Source: Emticicia oligotrophica DSM 17448
GTDB lineage: Bacteria; Bacteroidota; Bacteroidia; Cytophagales; Spirosomataceae
NCBI RefSeq assembly: GCF_000263195.1
Contig: NC_018748.1
Coordinates: forward strand, 2,852,001-2,916,000
Direction: 5' to 3'
DNA: 64,000 nt
The position numbers and the translations under genes are program-made. This document shows positions 9,095 to 17,894 of the stretch, one piece after another. A model generated the notes under the pieces. That model searched no databases, was not told the origin of the DNA, and saw nothing but the letters and a program-made list of their open reading frames with translations. Positions within the stretch are counted from its first letter, which is position 1. Every line of letters begins with the position of its first letter.

Positions 9095-9778
9095 ATGCCC
9101 AAAATTTTATACGTAGAAGATGACCCCAATTTAGGGTTTGTGACGAAAGATAATCTCGAACTCGAAGGATACGAGATTGCTCATTTTCAAGATGGAAAAG
9201 AAGCATGGAAGAGCTTTACTAAAGAAAAATACGACCTCTGTTTATTGGATGTAATGTTACCTGAATTAGATGGGTTTTCTTTAGCTGAAAAAATTCGTAA
9301 ACAAAACCAGCAAGTTCCAATCATTTTTCTTACTGCCAAAGCGATGCAAGAAGACCGCATAACTGGCTTGAAGATTGGTGGTGATGACTACGTAACCAAA
9401 CCCTTCAGTATAGAAGAACTGAACCTAAGAATCAAAATTTTCCTTCGTCGTAAAGAAATTTCAAAAGAATCTATTCAAGGACATTCTGCGTGGAAAATGG
9501 GTTTATATGAATTTGACTACCAACAATTAAGTTTAAAATCAAATACTAAAATAGAGCAGCTTACGCATAGAGAAGCCGAGGTATTAAAGTTTCTGTGCGA
9601 ACGCCGCAATCAAGTTATTAAGCGTGAAGAAATCCTAACGGCAATTTGGGGCCGCGATGATTATTTCCTAGGGCGTAGTCTCGATGTATTTGTTACTCGT
9701 CTTCGTAAAATGCTTTCAGAAGACTCCACAATCAAAATAGAGAATATACATGGAATAGGCTTTAAGTTTACCTGTTAA
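9095..9778 (+). CDS. OmpR/PhoB-family response regulator
   Basis: The protein has 227 residues. The receiver domain (1-115) has the acidic pair D9/D10, phosphoacceptor D52 in LLDVMLPELDG, T80 and K102 in the TKPF motif. A winged-helix DNA-binding domain of the Trans_reg_C type occupies about 130-227 (LTHREAEVLKFLCERRNQVIKREEIL, then SLDVFVTRLRKML and IHGIGFKF). It pairs with the histidine kinase immediately upstream and is almost certainly co-transcribed with it. Target genes are not evident here. Confidence 0.93.
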   Translation: MPKILYVEDDPNLGFVTKDNLELEGYEIAHFQDGKEAWKSFTKEKYDLCLLDVMLPELDGFSLAEKIRKQNQQVPIIFLTAKAMQEDRITGLKIGGDDYVTKPFSIEELNLRIKIFLRRKEISKESIQGHSAWKMGLYEFDYQQLSLKSNTKIEQLTHREAEVLKFLCERRNQVIKREEILTAIWGRDDYFLGRSLDVFVTRLRKMLSEDSTIKIENIHGIGFKFTC

Positions 9779-9834
9779 TCTCATCATAAAGATTTAAGGT
9801 AAGAATCCTAATCCTTCACAGCTTAAAAGCATTA

Positions 9835-10293
9835 CTAAATTGGAATAATAGTAGTGCTTTTTACTTCCGACATGACGAAAAAACTATGTATTAGCGATAC
9901 TCCCGAAATCAACGAGAGTTTCTGTTGGTGAAATTGATGATAACTTTCCATATTTGGAACGATTATTTTAAGCATATAATCGAAGCTGCCAGATACAAAA
10001 TTACACTCTACAACTTCTGGTAAGTTCATAATGGCTTGGTTGAAGGCCTCAGAAGTATCGTTGGTTTGTTTGATAAGTGTTACTTGGCAATAGACGGTTA
10101 GATGTTGCCCTAATTTTCGTTTATTTAAAATAGTTACATACTTTTCAATAATTCCTTCTTGTTTCAATCGCTTTACACGGTCATGTACTGGTGTAAGCGA
10201 GAGATTTATTTGTTGCGAAATATCCTTTAATGTAAGCTGGGCATCTTCTTGTAAAAGCCTCAGAATCTTTCTGTCAGTTTCATCTAGATTCAT
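9835..10293 (-). CDS. Lrp/AsnC-family transcriptional regulator
   Basis: The 152-residue protein opens LDETDRKILRLLQEDAQLTLKDISQQINLS, the Lrp/AsnC helix-turn-helix (about 3-60). A RAM/AsnC ligand-binding domain follows (about 68-145, with VVECNFVSGSFDYMLKI). Members sense amino acids and control their metabolism. The gene is divergent from alanine dehydrogenase, with 273 bp between the starts. This is the arrangement seen for AldR-type regulators, which activate or repress ald in response to alanine. Regulation of ald by this protein is inferred from that context and from the palindrome at 10504-10529. Confidence 0.9.
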   Translation of the reverse strand: MNLDETDRKILRLLQEDAQLTLKDISQQINLSLTPVHDRVKRLKQEGIIEKYVTILNKRKLGQHLTVYCQVTLIKQTNDTSEAFNQAIMNLPEVVECNFVSGSFDYMLKIIVPNMESYHQFHQQKLSLISGVSLIHSFFVMSEVKSTTIIPI

Positions 10294-10455
10294 ATAAATA
10301 ATTAGGTTTTATTTTCAGTTAGTTTTTAGTCAGAATTTTTTTCTCTTAGGAAATAAGAATATACACTCAATCAGAAATTATTTCTATAAAAAGAATAATT
10401 AATAATAAAATTTTCTTATTTATTCAAATATAGTAATAATATTTTCTTGATATAC

Positions 10456-10463
10456 TAATTTTG
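10456..10463 (+). promoter_or_regulatory. Putative -7 promoter element for ald
   Basis: TAATTTTG matches TAnnTTTG and lies about 104 bp before the ald start. No good -33 box is present, which would fit an activator-dependent promoter. This is tentative. Confidence 0.35.
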
Positions 10464-10503
10464 TCTTGCAATTATACTTCATCACATATAAAACCTATCA
10501 TTT

Positions 10504-10529
10504 TCTACTACACCAAAATGTGTAGTAGA
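10504..10529. repeat. Perfect inverted repeat upstream of ald
   Basis: Arms TCTACTACAC and GTGTAGTAGA (10 bp, perfect) flank the 6-base spacer CAAAAT. It lies about 40 bp before the ald start codon, between ald and the divergent Lrp-type gene. It could be an operator for that regulator or a leader hairpin in the ald mRNA. Confidence 0.6.
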
Positions 10530-10566
10530 GAAACAATTACACTTCATCTTTCAAATTAAAGTACCT

Positions 10567-11679
10567 ATGATAATCGGAGTTCCAAAAGAAATCAAAAATA
10601 ACGAAAATCGTGTAGCTCTTACACCAGCAGGTGTAGCAGAATTAAAAAAACACGGACATACAGTTTATGTACAGTCAAGTGCTGGCGAGGGAAGTGGTTT
10701 CGCAGATAATGAATATGCAGCAGCGGGTGCAACTTTATTGCCAACGATTGAAGAGGTTTATGCTATTGCCGAGATGATTATCAAGGTAAAAGAGCCAATC
10801 GAGTCTGAGTATAAACTGATTAAAAAAGACCAACTTTTGTTTACATATTTCCACTTTGCTTCATCTGAGCCACTTACACACGCTATGATTGAGCGTGGAG
10901 CAGTTTGTTTGGCTTATGAAACAGTAGAAAAGACAGACCGTAGTTTACCACTATTGGTTCCTATGTCAGAAGTGGCGGGTCGTATGGCTATTCAAGAAGG
11001 TGCTAAGTATTTAGAAAAACCATTGAAAGGTAAAGGTATATTGTTGGGTGGCGTGCCGGGTGTTCCGCCAGCAAAGGTATTGGTTTTAGGAGGTGGAATT
11101 GTGGGTACTCAAGCAGCAAAAATGGCAGCTGGTTTAGGAGCGAGAGTGGTGATTATGGATGTAAGCTTACCACGTTTACGCTACTTGTCTGATATTATGC
11201 CACAAAACGTAACAACCATCATGTCGAATCACTATAATATCCGCGAAGCAATTGCTGAAGCAGATTTAGTAGTAGGTGCGGTATTGATTCCAGGTGCAAA
11301 GGCTCCACATTTAATCACACGTGACATGTTGAAGCTAATGAAACCTGGTACTGTAGTGGTTGATGTGGCTGTTGACCAAGGAGGTTGTATTGAAACTTGT
11401 ACGCCTACAACGCACGAGAATCCAACATTTATTATTGATGATATTGTGCATTATTGCGTAGCTAATATGCCGGGTGCAGTTCCATATACATCTACATTAG
11501 CTCTTACAAATGCTACATTGCCGTATGCGGTTCAGTTGGCAAATAAGGGATGGAAAAAAGCCTGCAACGAAAACGAAGAGTTGAAGAAGGGATTGAATGT
11601 TGTAAATGGCAAGGTAGTTTATAAAGGTGTTGCTGATGCTTGGAATTTAGAATTAAGCAAAATCGAAGACGTGTTATAA
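10567..11679 (+). CDS. ald: Alanine dehydrogenase
   Basis: The enzyme interconverts L-alanine and pyruvate plus ammonia with NAD(H) in the cytoplasm. The 370-residue length is standard. It begins MIIGVPKEIKNNENRVALTP, with substrate-binding R15, K75 (IKVKEP), catalytic H96 (YFHFASS) and catalytic D270 (VDVAVDQGG). The NAD-binding loop is LGGGIVG (174-180), with D198 at the end of the next strand. All key residues of characterised alanine dehydrogenases are therefore present at matching positions. The gene is monocistronic: an intrinsic terminator follows. The divergent Lrp-type regulator probably controls it. Confidence 0.97.
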   Translation: MIIGVPKEIKNNENRVALTPAGVAELKKHGHTVYVQSSAGEGSGFADNEYAAAGATLLPTIEEVYAIAEMIIKVKEPIESEYKLIKKDQLLFTYFHFASSEPLTHAMIERGAVCLAYETVEKTDRSLPLLVPMSEVAGRMAIQEGAKYLEKPLKGKGILLGGVPGVPPAKVLVLGGGIVGTQAAKMAAGLGARVVIMDVSLPRLRYLSDIMPQNVTTIMSNHYNIREAIAEADLVVGAVLIPGAKAPHLITRDMLKLMKPGTVVVDVAVDQGGCIETCTPTTHENPTFIIDDIVHYCVANMPGAVPYTSTLALTNATLPYAVQLANKGWKKACNENEELKKGLNVVNGKVVYKGVADAWNLELSKIEDVL

Positions 11680-11718
11680 TCTTTTCAACCCTTACCCACT
11701 ATAGAGTAAATAAATTAT

Positions 11719-11753
11719 AGCCTTTTCTCTCTCGTAGAGAAAAGGCTTTTTTA
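11719..11753 (+). terminator. Intrinsic terminator after ald
   Basis: A 12-bp perfect stem (AGCCTTTTCTCT/AGAGAAAAGGCT) with a 5-nt loop is followed by a T-run about 40 bp past the ald stop. Confidence 0.9.
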
Positions 11754-11817
11754 TGAAATAGAAATTTTACTATACGAAAATGCCTCCGAAACCCACAAAA
11801 ATCTGCAATTTTGCAAA

Positions 11818-12447
11818 ATGGCAAAGAAACAAAAATTTTATACCGTCTGGGAAGGAAGGAATAAGGGCGTTTTTGACTCTTGGGATGAATGCAAGAAACA
11901 AGTAGAGGGCGTACAAGGAGCAAAGTACAAGGCCTTTGATTCGAAGACTGAAGCCGTTAAAGCTTTAGAAGAGAATTATTGGAAATACGTACAAAATGCT
12001 GAGCAAAAACAAACAAAGATTCCTAAATCAGCATTTCCGCCACCAATGCTTGAGTCTATTGTGGTAGATGCAGCTTGGAATTCGGTCAAAAAAGATATGG
12101 AATACCAAGGTTTTTATTTAAGAACGAAAGAACGAATATTTCATAAGGGGCCATTTCCGCAAGCTACAAATAATATTGGAGAGTTTTTGGCAATCGTACA
12201 TGCCTTGGCGTTTCTGAAAAAGCAAAACTCTAACCTGCCTATTTATTCAGATTCTCGAACAGCTATTAGTTGGGTGAAAAATAAAAAAGCCAATACCAAA
12301 CTCGATGAAGCTACCGGAAACCCAGAGATTTTTGATTTGCTTGAAAGGGCTGAAAAATGGTTGAAAGATAATACTTACCCAAATAAAGTTTTAAAATGGG
12401 AAACTGATTATTGGGGCGAAAATCCAGCCGATTTTGGAAGGAAGTGA
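11818..12447 (+). CDS. Ribonuclease H with N-terminal viroplasmin domain
   Basis: The 209-residue protein has an N-terminal viroplasmin/RNase H1 hybrid-binding domain (about 4-52: KFYTVWEGRNKGVFDSW, YKAFDSKTEAVKAL). The catalytic RNase H fold follows from about 78. The four acidic residues are all visible: D84 (IVVDAAW), E122 (NNIGEFLAI), D145 (IYSDSRTA) and D205 (NPADFGRK). It cleaves the RNA strand of RNA:DNA hybrids in the cytoplasm. This domain order resembles eukaryotic RNase H1 and is common in Bacteroidota. The gene lies between the ald terminator and trmN6. Confidence 0.92.
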   Translation: MAKKQKFYTVWEGRNKGVFDSWDECKKQVEGVQGAKYKAFDSKTEAVKALEENYWKYVQNAEQKQTKIPKSAFPPPMLESIVVDAAWNSVKKDMEYQGFYLRTKERIFHKGPFPQATNNIGEFLAIVHALAFLKKQNSNLPIYSDSRTAISWVKNKKANTKLDEATGNPEIFDLLERAEKWLKDNTYPNKVLKWETDYWGENPADFGRK

Positions 12448-12515
12448 GAGGTTTGAATGATCAAATGTCAAATCACTCATGATTTATATCTTCTTTCTAA
12501 TATTTTAATAAAAAG

Positions 12516-13226
12516 ATGCCTAAAAATTCATTTACATTTAAGCAATTTACTGTTTATCAAGACCAATGTGGCATGAAAGTGTGCACAGACGCTTGTATTT
12601 TTGGAGCTTCGATTGATACTAAAAATGCTCAAAGGATATTAGATATAGGTACAGGAACTGGACTATTATCGCTGATGTTGGCACAACGTACAGATGCAAA
12701 AATAGATGCTGTAGAGATAGATGAAAGTGCTTACCAGCAGGCGATTAGCAACGTTGAGAAAAGTAATTTCGGTCAAAAAATTTCTGTTTTTCATCAAAAA
12801 ATTCAAGATTTTGAGTCATCTTTTCGCTATGATTTAATCATTTCTAATCCGCCATTTTATCAAAAATCATTAAAGTCAGCCGATGCCCAAACGAATAAAG
12901 CATTACATGCCGTTGAACTGAGTTTAGAAGAGTTGGTGGACGTTGTAATTCGCTTACTCAACCCAAATGGTCAATTTATTGTCTTATTACCACCTTTTGA
13001 GATTGAAAAATTGATTCAATTTGCACAAAAAAAAGGATTATATTTGTCAAAAAAAATCATGATTCGGCATAATGCTTCGAAGCCAGTTTTCAGAGTGATT
13101 GCTACGTTTTCTAATACTCAGATACAAGATATAGAAGAATCGACGTTAGTAATTCACGAAGAAGATATGAAGAATTATTCCGCCGAATTTAGAGAACTTT
13201 TAAAAGATTATTATTTAATATTCTAA
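12516..13226 (+). CDS. trmN6: tRNA1(Val) (adenine(37)-N6)-methyltransferase TrmN6-like
   Basis: This 236-residue class I SAM methyltransferase has motif I LDIGTGTGLLSL (42-53), an acidic residue ending strand 2 (VEID), and the adenine-N6 signature NPPF at 111-114. The opening FTFKQFTVYQDQCGMKVCTDACIFGA is characteristic of the YfiC/TrmN6 group. By homology it methylates A37 of tRNA1(Val). It is transcribed with its neighbours in the + direction, but intergenic gaps of 60-90 bp leave operon membership open. Confidence 0.88.
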   Translation: MPKNSFTFKQFTVYQDQCGMKVCTDACIFGASIDTKNAQRILDIGTGTGLLSLMLAQRTDAKIDAVEIDESAYQQAISNVEKSNFGQKISVFHQKIQDFESSFRYDLIISNPPFYQKSLKSADAQTNKALHAVELSLEELVDVVIRLLNPNGQFIVLLPPFEIEKLIQFAQKKGLYLSKKIMIRHNASKPVFRVIATFSNTQIQDIEESTLVIHEEDMKNYSAEFRELLKDYYLIF

Positions 13227-13311
13227 AAACCATTCCCTAAACCTTTCTCGCAGGAAAGACTTTCAAATTTCTCTAAAACAAATGAGGAATGAAAAAGGGT
13301 AATTATTTCGA

Positions 13312-14286
13312 ATGAACCAACCACTGCAAATATCAATTGTTATTCCTCTTTTCAACGAAGCAGAATCTTTACCCGAACTCCATGATTGGATTGTTCGTGT
13401 GATGACCACCCATCAGTTTTCTTACGAAATTTTGTTTGTAGATGATGGTAGTACAGATGAATCTTGGAGTGTTATTAGGCATCTTTCGGCCAATAATAAG
13501 GCAGTAAGAGGATTTAAGTTTACAAGAAACTACGGTAAAACTGCGGCATTGCAAACAGCCTTTATCAATACAAAAGGCGAGGTAGTAATAACTATGGATG
13601 CTGATTTGCAGGATAGTCCAGATGAAATACCCGAACTTTATCGAATGATTAAAGAAGAAGGGTATGATTTGGTTTCGGGTTGGAAAAAGAAGCGTTATGA
13701 CCCAATCACCAAAACTTTACCAACTAAGTTATTCAATGGCGTTTCTCGTTGGGTTTCTGGGGTTCATCTACATGATTTTAATTGTGGTTTGAAAGCCTAT
13801 AAATCGAGGGTGGTTAAGAGTATCACGATTTATGGTGAAATGCACCGAAATATACCGATTATTGCCAAATGGAATGGTTTCAAGAAAATCGGGGAGAAAG
13901 TTGTGCAGCATCAAGCTCGCAAATACGGTACTACAAAATTTGGTCTCGAACGTTTTATTTTTGGCTTTCTTGACTTGCTCACCGTAGCATTTGTGAATAA
14001 GTTTGGTCGCCGTCCAATGCATTTTTTTGGAACTATGGGGGTTTTATCTTTTTTAATAGGTAGCCTAATGGCCATGTATTTAATTTTCGAAAAGCTTTAT
14101 AATATTAACCAAGGCCTTCGTTATAGAAATGTGACCGATAATCCACTTTTCTTCTTTGCATTGTTGGCAATAGTTATTGGCTCTCAACTTTTTTTAGCAG
14201 GTTTTATTGGGGAGCTTTTCGTCAAACAAAATTTTAAAAAAGATGAATACTTAATTGAAGAAAAAGTAGGCGTCACTGAAGAATAA
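13312..14286 (+). CDS. Family 2 glycosyltransferase (DPM1/GtrB-like, polyprenyl phosphate)
   Basis: The 324-residue protein has a GT-A domain with IVIPLFNEAESL (9-20), FVDDGSTD (42-49) and the metal-binding MDADLQDSPDEI (95-106), typical of GT2 dolichol/undecaprenyl-phosphate sugar transferases. Two C-terminal membrane helices (about 234-256 and 275-300) match the GtrB/ArnC/DPM layout. It likely loads a sugar from a nucleotide donor onto undecaprenyl phosphate at the inner membrane. The class A PBP gene begins 45 bp downstream, which suggests a shared envelope role. The sugar is unknown. Confidence 0.88.
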   Translation: MNQPLQISIVIPLFNEAESLPELHDWIVRVMTTHQFSYEILFVDDGSTDESWSVIRHLSANNKAVRGFKFTRNYGKTAALQTAFINTKGEVVITMDADLQDSPDEIPELYRMIKEEGYDLVSGWKKKRYDPITKTLPTKLFNGVSRWVSGVHLHDFNCGLKAYKSRVVKSITIYGEMHRNIPIIAKWNGFKKIGEKVVQHQARKYGTTKFGLERFIFGFLDLLTVAFVNKFGRRPMHFFGTMGVLSFLIGSLMAMYLIFEKLYNINQGLRYRNVTDNPLFFFALLAIVIGSQLFLAGFIGELFVKQNFKKDEYLIEEKVGVTEE

Positions 14287-14330
14287 CACAAACTTTTCAT
14301 ACAATACCAACAAACACTAACCCAACAAAA

Positions 14331-16661
14331 ATGAAGTTTCCTTTTTTTGAACTGGCAGCTGGAAAATATCGAAATATAATCAGTAATATTTGGAAATTTA
14401 CTGGTTTTTCAATGATTGTTTTTATAATCTACCTGATTGCCGTTAACTTTAATTTATTTTGGTTATTTGGTAAAATGCCAAGTTTAGAAGATATTGATAA
14501 TCCGAAGAGCGATGTTGCTTCCGAAATAATTTCTTCTGATGGAAAGGTTCTAGGTAAATTTTTCTACGAAAATCGTAGTCCGATTGAATTTAATGAACTT
14601 TCACCAAATATTGTTAACGCATTGGTTGCTACTGAAGATGTGCGTTTTACCGTGCACTCGGGTATTGATGCTCGTAGTACCTTACGTGTAGTAACTGGTA
14701 TTTTTACTGGTCAACGCAAGGGCGGTGGAAGTACGTTATCTCAGCAATTAGCTAAAAACCTTTTTAGACTTCGAGAAGATGATTTTTATAAAGGTCCGCT
14801 CTATAGTGTTCCTGGAATTAGACAGTTGCTAATCAAAACTAAAGAGTGGATTACTGCCATTAAATTGGAGCGTAGATATACGAAGCAGGAGATTATGGAG
14901 AAATATCTCAATACGGTTGAGTTTAGTAGTGGAGCATATGGAATAAAATCAGCAGCGAAAACCTATTTCAAGAAAGAACCAAGTGAGCTTAGTTTAGAGG
15001 AAGCAGCAGTTTTGGTAGGAATGTGTCAGAATCCTTCAAGATTTAATCCTAAGTTTCACCCTGTCGCTTCAAAAGAGCGTAGAAATATTGTGTTTGACCA
15101 AATGGTAAAATACAATAAAATATCGCTTGAACAGGCTGAGAGTTTAAAAGATAAAACGATTGTCTTGAATTATTCGCCAGAAAGCCATAATTCGGGGCCA
15201 GCTCCATATTTCCGTCAGTTTTTAAAGGATTGGCTAAAAACCGAAATAGTAAAAGAAGGCTATGAAGCAGATGATATTTATACAAAAGGGTTCAAGATTT
15301 ACACAACCATTGATTCGCACATGCAAGCTTATGCCGAAGAAGCTTTGCGTGAAAACATGAAAGACCAACAGAAGAAGTTTTATGCTCACTGGAAAGGAAA
15401 GGGAAATCCTTGGGTCTTAGAATCTAAAACAAGAGAAGGAAGGTATGAAGAAATACCAAATTATATTGAAAATATTGCTAAAACCTCTCCACGTTTTCGT
15501 GAGCTAAAAGTAGAATACGATGGCGATTTGGATAAGGTTTGGCGTGATATGAATAAGAAAACAAAAATGAGGGTGTTTACATGGGCAGGTGAGCGTGATA
15601 CACTGCTTTCTCCTATGGATTCTATTCGCCACTATAAATTTTTCTTGCATTCAAGCTTCTTAGCCATGGACCCTCGTAATGGGCAGATTAAGGCTTGGGT
15701 AGGCGGTATCAATTACAAACATTTTAAATACGACCACGTTTATCAAGGTAAACGTCAGCCGGGTTCAACTTTCAAGCCATTCGTTTACTGTACGGCCATT
15801 GATAATGGTTTTTCTACTTGTGAGCATGTAACAGATCAACCGATTACAATTCAGGTTCCAGGGGGGAGTTGGACTCCTAAAAACTCCGATGGAAAATATT
15901 CATATCGCTCTATGACTCTCCGTCAGGCTTTGGGACAATCTATCAATACTGTGAGTGCTTATTTGATTAATCAGTTTAAAGCAGAAAACGTAATTAAATA
16001 TGCTCATAAGCTAGGCATTAAAAGTGATTTACCTGAGGTACCTGCCATCTGTTTGGGTATTGGAGATGTATCTTTATATGAATTAATGGCTGGTTATTGT
16101 GTTTTTGCGAATCAAGGAAAATATACTGAGCCACTTTTTGTAACTAAAATTACGGATAAAAATGGCGAAGTAATAAAAGAGTATTACTCTGATAGTAAGG
16201 AAGTTATCAGCCAAGAAACCGCCTATAAAATGATTCACCTGATGCGTGGTGCTACGCAGCCAGGTGGTACCGCAGCAGGGTTAGGACGTTATGGCGTATT
16301 AGATGGCAATGAGGTGGCCGCTAAAACAGGAACAACCTCAAACTTCTCGGATGGCTGGTTTATGGGTATTACACCAACACTTGTTGCAGGTGGCTGGACG
16401 GGTGGCGACGACCCAACTATTCACTTCCGTGATATAAATCTTGGGCAAGGAGCGAGGCTCTCTATGCCAACTTGGGGGGCGTTTTTCCAACGTGTATATG
16501 CTGATAAAACTCTTGAATATAAGAAAGGTTCGTTTTTGAAGCCCTCAACTGTTTCAATATCTGGCGATTGTGTATTTACTGCGGGAGAAGGTGCCTATAT
16601 TGATTCAACTCAAAAATATACACCTCCAACGGCAAAACCTGCCGATGATGAGTTGTTATGA
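14331..16661 (+). CDS. mrcA: Class A penicillin-binding protein (PBP1a-like)
   Basis: The 776-residue bifunctional peptidoglycan synthase has one N-terminal anchor (about 22-46). The GT51 glycosyltransferase domain has catalytic E102 in ATEDVRFTVHSGID and the GGGSTLSQQLAKNL motif (131-144). The transpeptidase domain has S479-x-x-K482 (PGSTFKPF), S537-I-N539 and K665-T-G667. All catalytic motifs are intact. It polymerises and crosslinks peptidoglycan on the outer face of the inner membrane. The next gene overlaps its stop by 4 bp, and a polyprenyl glycosyltransferase lies just upstream. Confidence 0.95.
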   Translation: MKFPFFELAAGKYRNIISNIWKFTGFSMIVFIIYLIAVNFNLFWLFGKMPSLEDIDNPKSDVASEIISSDGKVLGKFFYENRSPIEFNELSPNIVNALVATEDVRFTVHSGIDARSTLRVVTGIFTGQRKGGGSTLSQQLAKNLFRLREDDFYKGPLYSVPGIRQLLIKTKEWITAIKLERRYTKQEIMEKYLNTVEFSSGAYGIKSAAKTYFKKEPSELSLEEAAVLVGMCQNPSRFNPKFHPVASKERRNIVFDQMVKYNKISLEQAESLKDKTIVLNYSPESHNSGPAPYFRQFLKDWLKTEIVKEGYEADDIYTKGFKIYTTIDSHMQAYAEEALRENMKDQQKKFYAHWKGKGNPWVLESKTREGRYEEIPNYIENIAKTSPRFRELKVEYDGDLDKVWRDMNKKTKMRVFTWAGERDTLLSPMDSIRHYKFFLHSSFLAMDPRNGQIKAWVGGINYKHFKYDHVYQGKRQPGSTFKPFVYCTAIDNGFSTCEHVTDQPITIQVPGGSWTPKNSDGKYSYRSMTLRQALGQSINTVSAYLINQFKAENVIKYAHKLGIKSDLPEVPAICLGIGDVSLYELMAGYCVFANQGKYTEPLFVTKITDKNGEVIKEYYSDSKEVISQETAYKMIHLMRGATQPGGTAAGLGRYGVLDGNEVAAKTGTTSNFSDGWFMGITPTLVAGGWTGGDDPTIHFRDINLGQGARLSMPTWGAFFQRVYADKTLEYKKGSFLKPSTVSISGDCVFTAGEGAYIDSTQKYTPPTAKPADDELL

Positions 16662-17845
16662 TAAAAAATAGACCCTCATATCTCTTAGTTGTACTGGTTT
16701 TTGCTCAATTTGCAGGTACTACGCTTTGGCTTTCGGGGAATGCCGTTTCTGCACAACTTGAAGCTGAGTTAGGTTTAAAACTTGGTGGCTGGTTGACATC
16801 TGCTGTACAAATGGGTTTTATTTTGGGTACTTTGCTCAATGCTATCTTTGCTGTACCCGAACGGGTACTTAGCTCGAGACTCTTTGTCTATTCGGCTCTT
16901 TTAGGAGCATTGGCCAATATTAGTATAACAATTTTACCATTTAATACACCAGTAGTACTAATCAGTCGATTGCTTACGGGTATGTTTTTGGCAGGCATTT
17001 ATCCGATAGGAATGAAAATAGCGGCCGATTGGTATGGCAAGGATTTGAGCCGTGCCATGGGGTATTTGGTAGGGGCACTGGTCTTAGGTAAGGCATTTCC
17101 GTATTTATTGAAAGGTCTTAGCTTTGAATGGCCTTGGCGAGCGTTTTTATATTACATAAGTTTAATTGCACTTTTTGGGGGATTATTACTGTGGGTTCTT
17201 CTGCCTGATAAACCATTGCCCTCGCAACATAATCAGTTTTCAATTAAGGCTTTAGGAGCGATATTTAAGTTGCCTGAACTTCGAGCGGCTGCTTTTGGTT
17301 ATTTCGGACACATGTGGGAGCTGTATGCTTTTTGGGCGTTTGTACCTGCTATCTGGAAAACCTACCTGCATTATCATCCAGAAATTTCGTTTAATGTATA
17401 TATCGCTACATTTGGCGTTATTGTAGTTGGCTTTTTAGGGTGTTGGCTTGGAGGGTTAGTGGCTTTGAGGATTGGAAGTGGAAAAGTAGCTTTGGTGCAA
17501 TTATTAATCTCAGGTATTTGTTGTTTACTATTGCCCATTTTCGGGGGGGCTTCTATGGCTATCTTTGCTTTACTAATGTTTGTTTGGGGAGTTTCGGTAG
17601 TGGGTGATTCGCCGCAATTTTCTACCTTAGTTTCTCGTTTTGCTTTACCTGAACGCCGAGGAAGTATCATTACTCTCGTAACAAGTATAGGCTTTGCTAT
17701 AACGATATTCTCTATTCAATTGATTGATTTTCTCCTTGAATTATACCCATACGATTTTCGAATATTTTGGGTGCTATGTTTAGGTCCTATCTTTGGAATA
17801 TGGTCGAGCTATCGGAAATTTGCGAGTAATAGAAGCAATTTATGA
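16658..17845 (+). CDS. MFS transporter (CynX/NNP-like)
   Basis: The 395-residue protein has about 12 membrane helices. The cytoplasmic-loop signature of MFS proteins is degenerate (GMKIAADWYGKDLSRAMGYLVGALVLGKAFPYL). It resembles the cyanate/nitrate-type branch, in which an outer loop opens with LWLSGNAVSAQL. Its ATG overlaps the PBP1a stop codon (ATGATAA, 4 bp), so translation is coupled to mrcA. That is an unusual partner, and the transported solute is unknown. Length and topology look complete. Confidence 0.85.
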   Translation: MIKNRPSYLLVVLVFAQFAGTTLWLSGNAVSAQLEAELGLKLGGWLTSAVQMGFILGTLLNAIFAVPERVLSSRLFVYSALLGALANISITILPFNTPVVLISRLLTGMFLAGIYPIGMKIAADWYGKDLSRAMGYLVGALVLGKAFPYLLKGLSFEWPWRAFLYYISLIALFGGLLLWVLLPDKPLPSQHNQFSIKALGAIFKLPELRAAAFGYFGHMWELYAFWAFVPAIWKTYLHYHPEISFNVYIATFGVIVVGFLGCWLGGLVALRIGSGKVALVQLLISGICCLLLPIFGGASMAIFALLMFVWGVSVVGDSPQFSTLVSRFALPERRGSIITLVTSIGFAITIFSIQLIDFLLELYPYDFRIFWVLCLGPIFGIWSSYRKFASNRSNL

Positions 17846-17894
17846 GTTTTTGTGAGTAAAATTCTGCATATTTGCGTAAAAAACACTACTTTTC

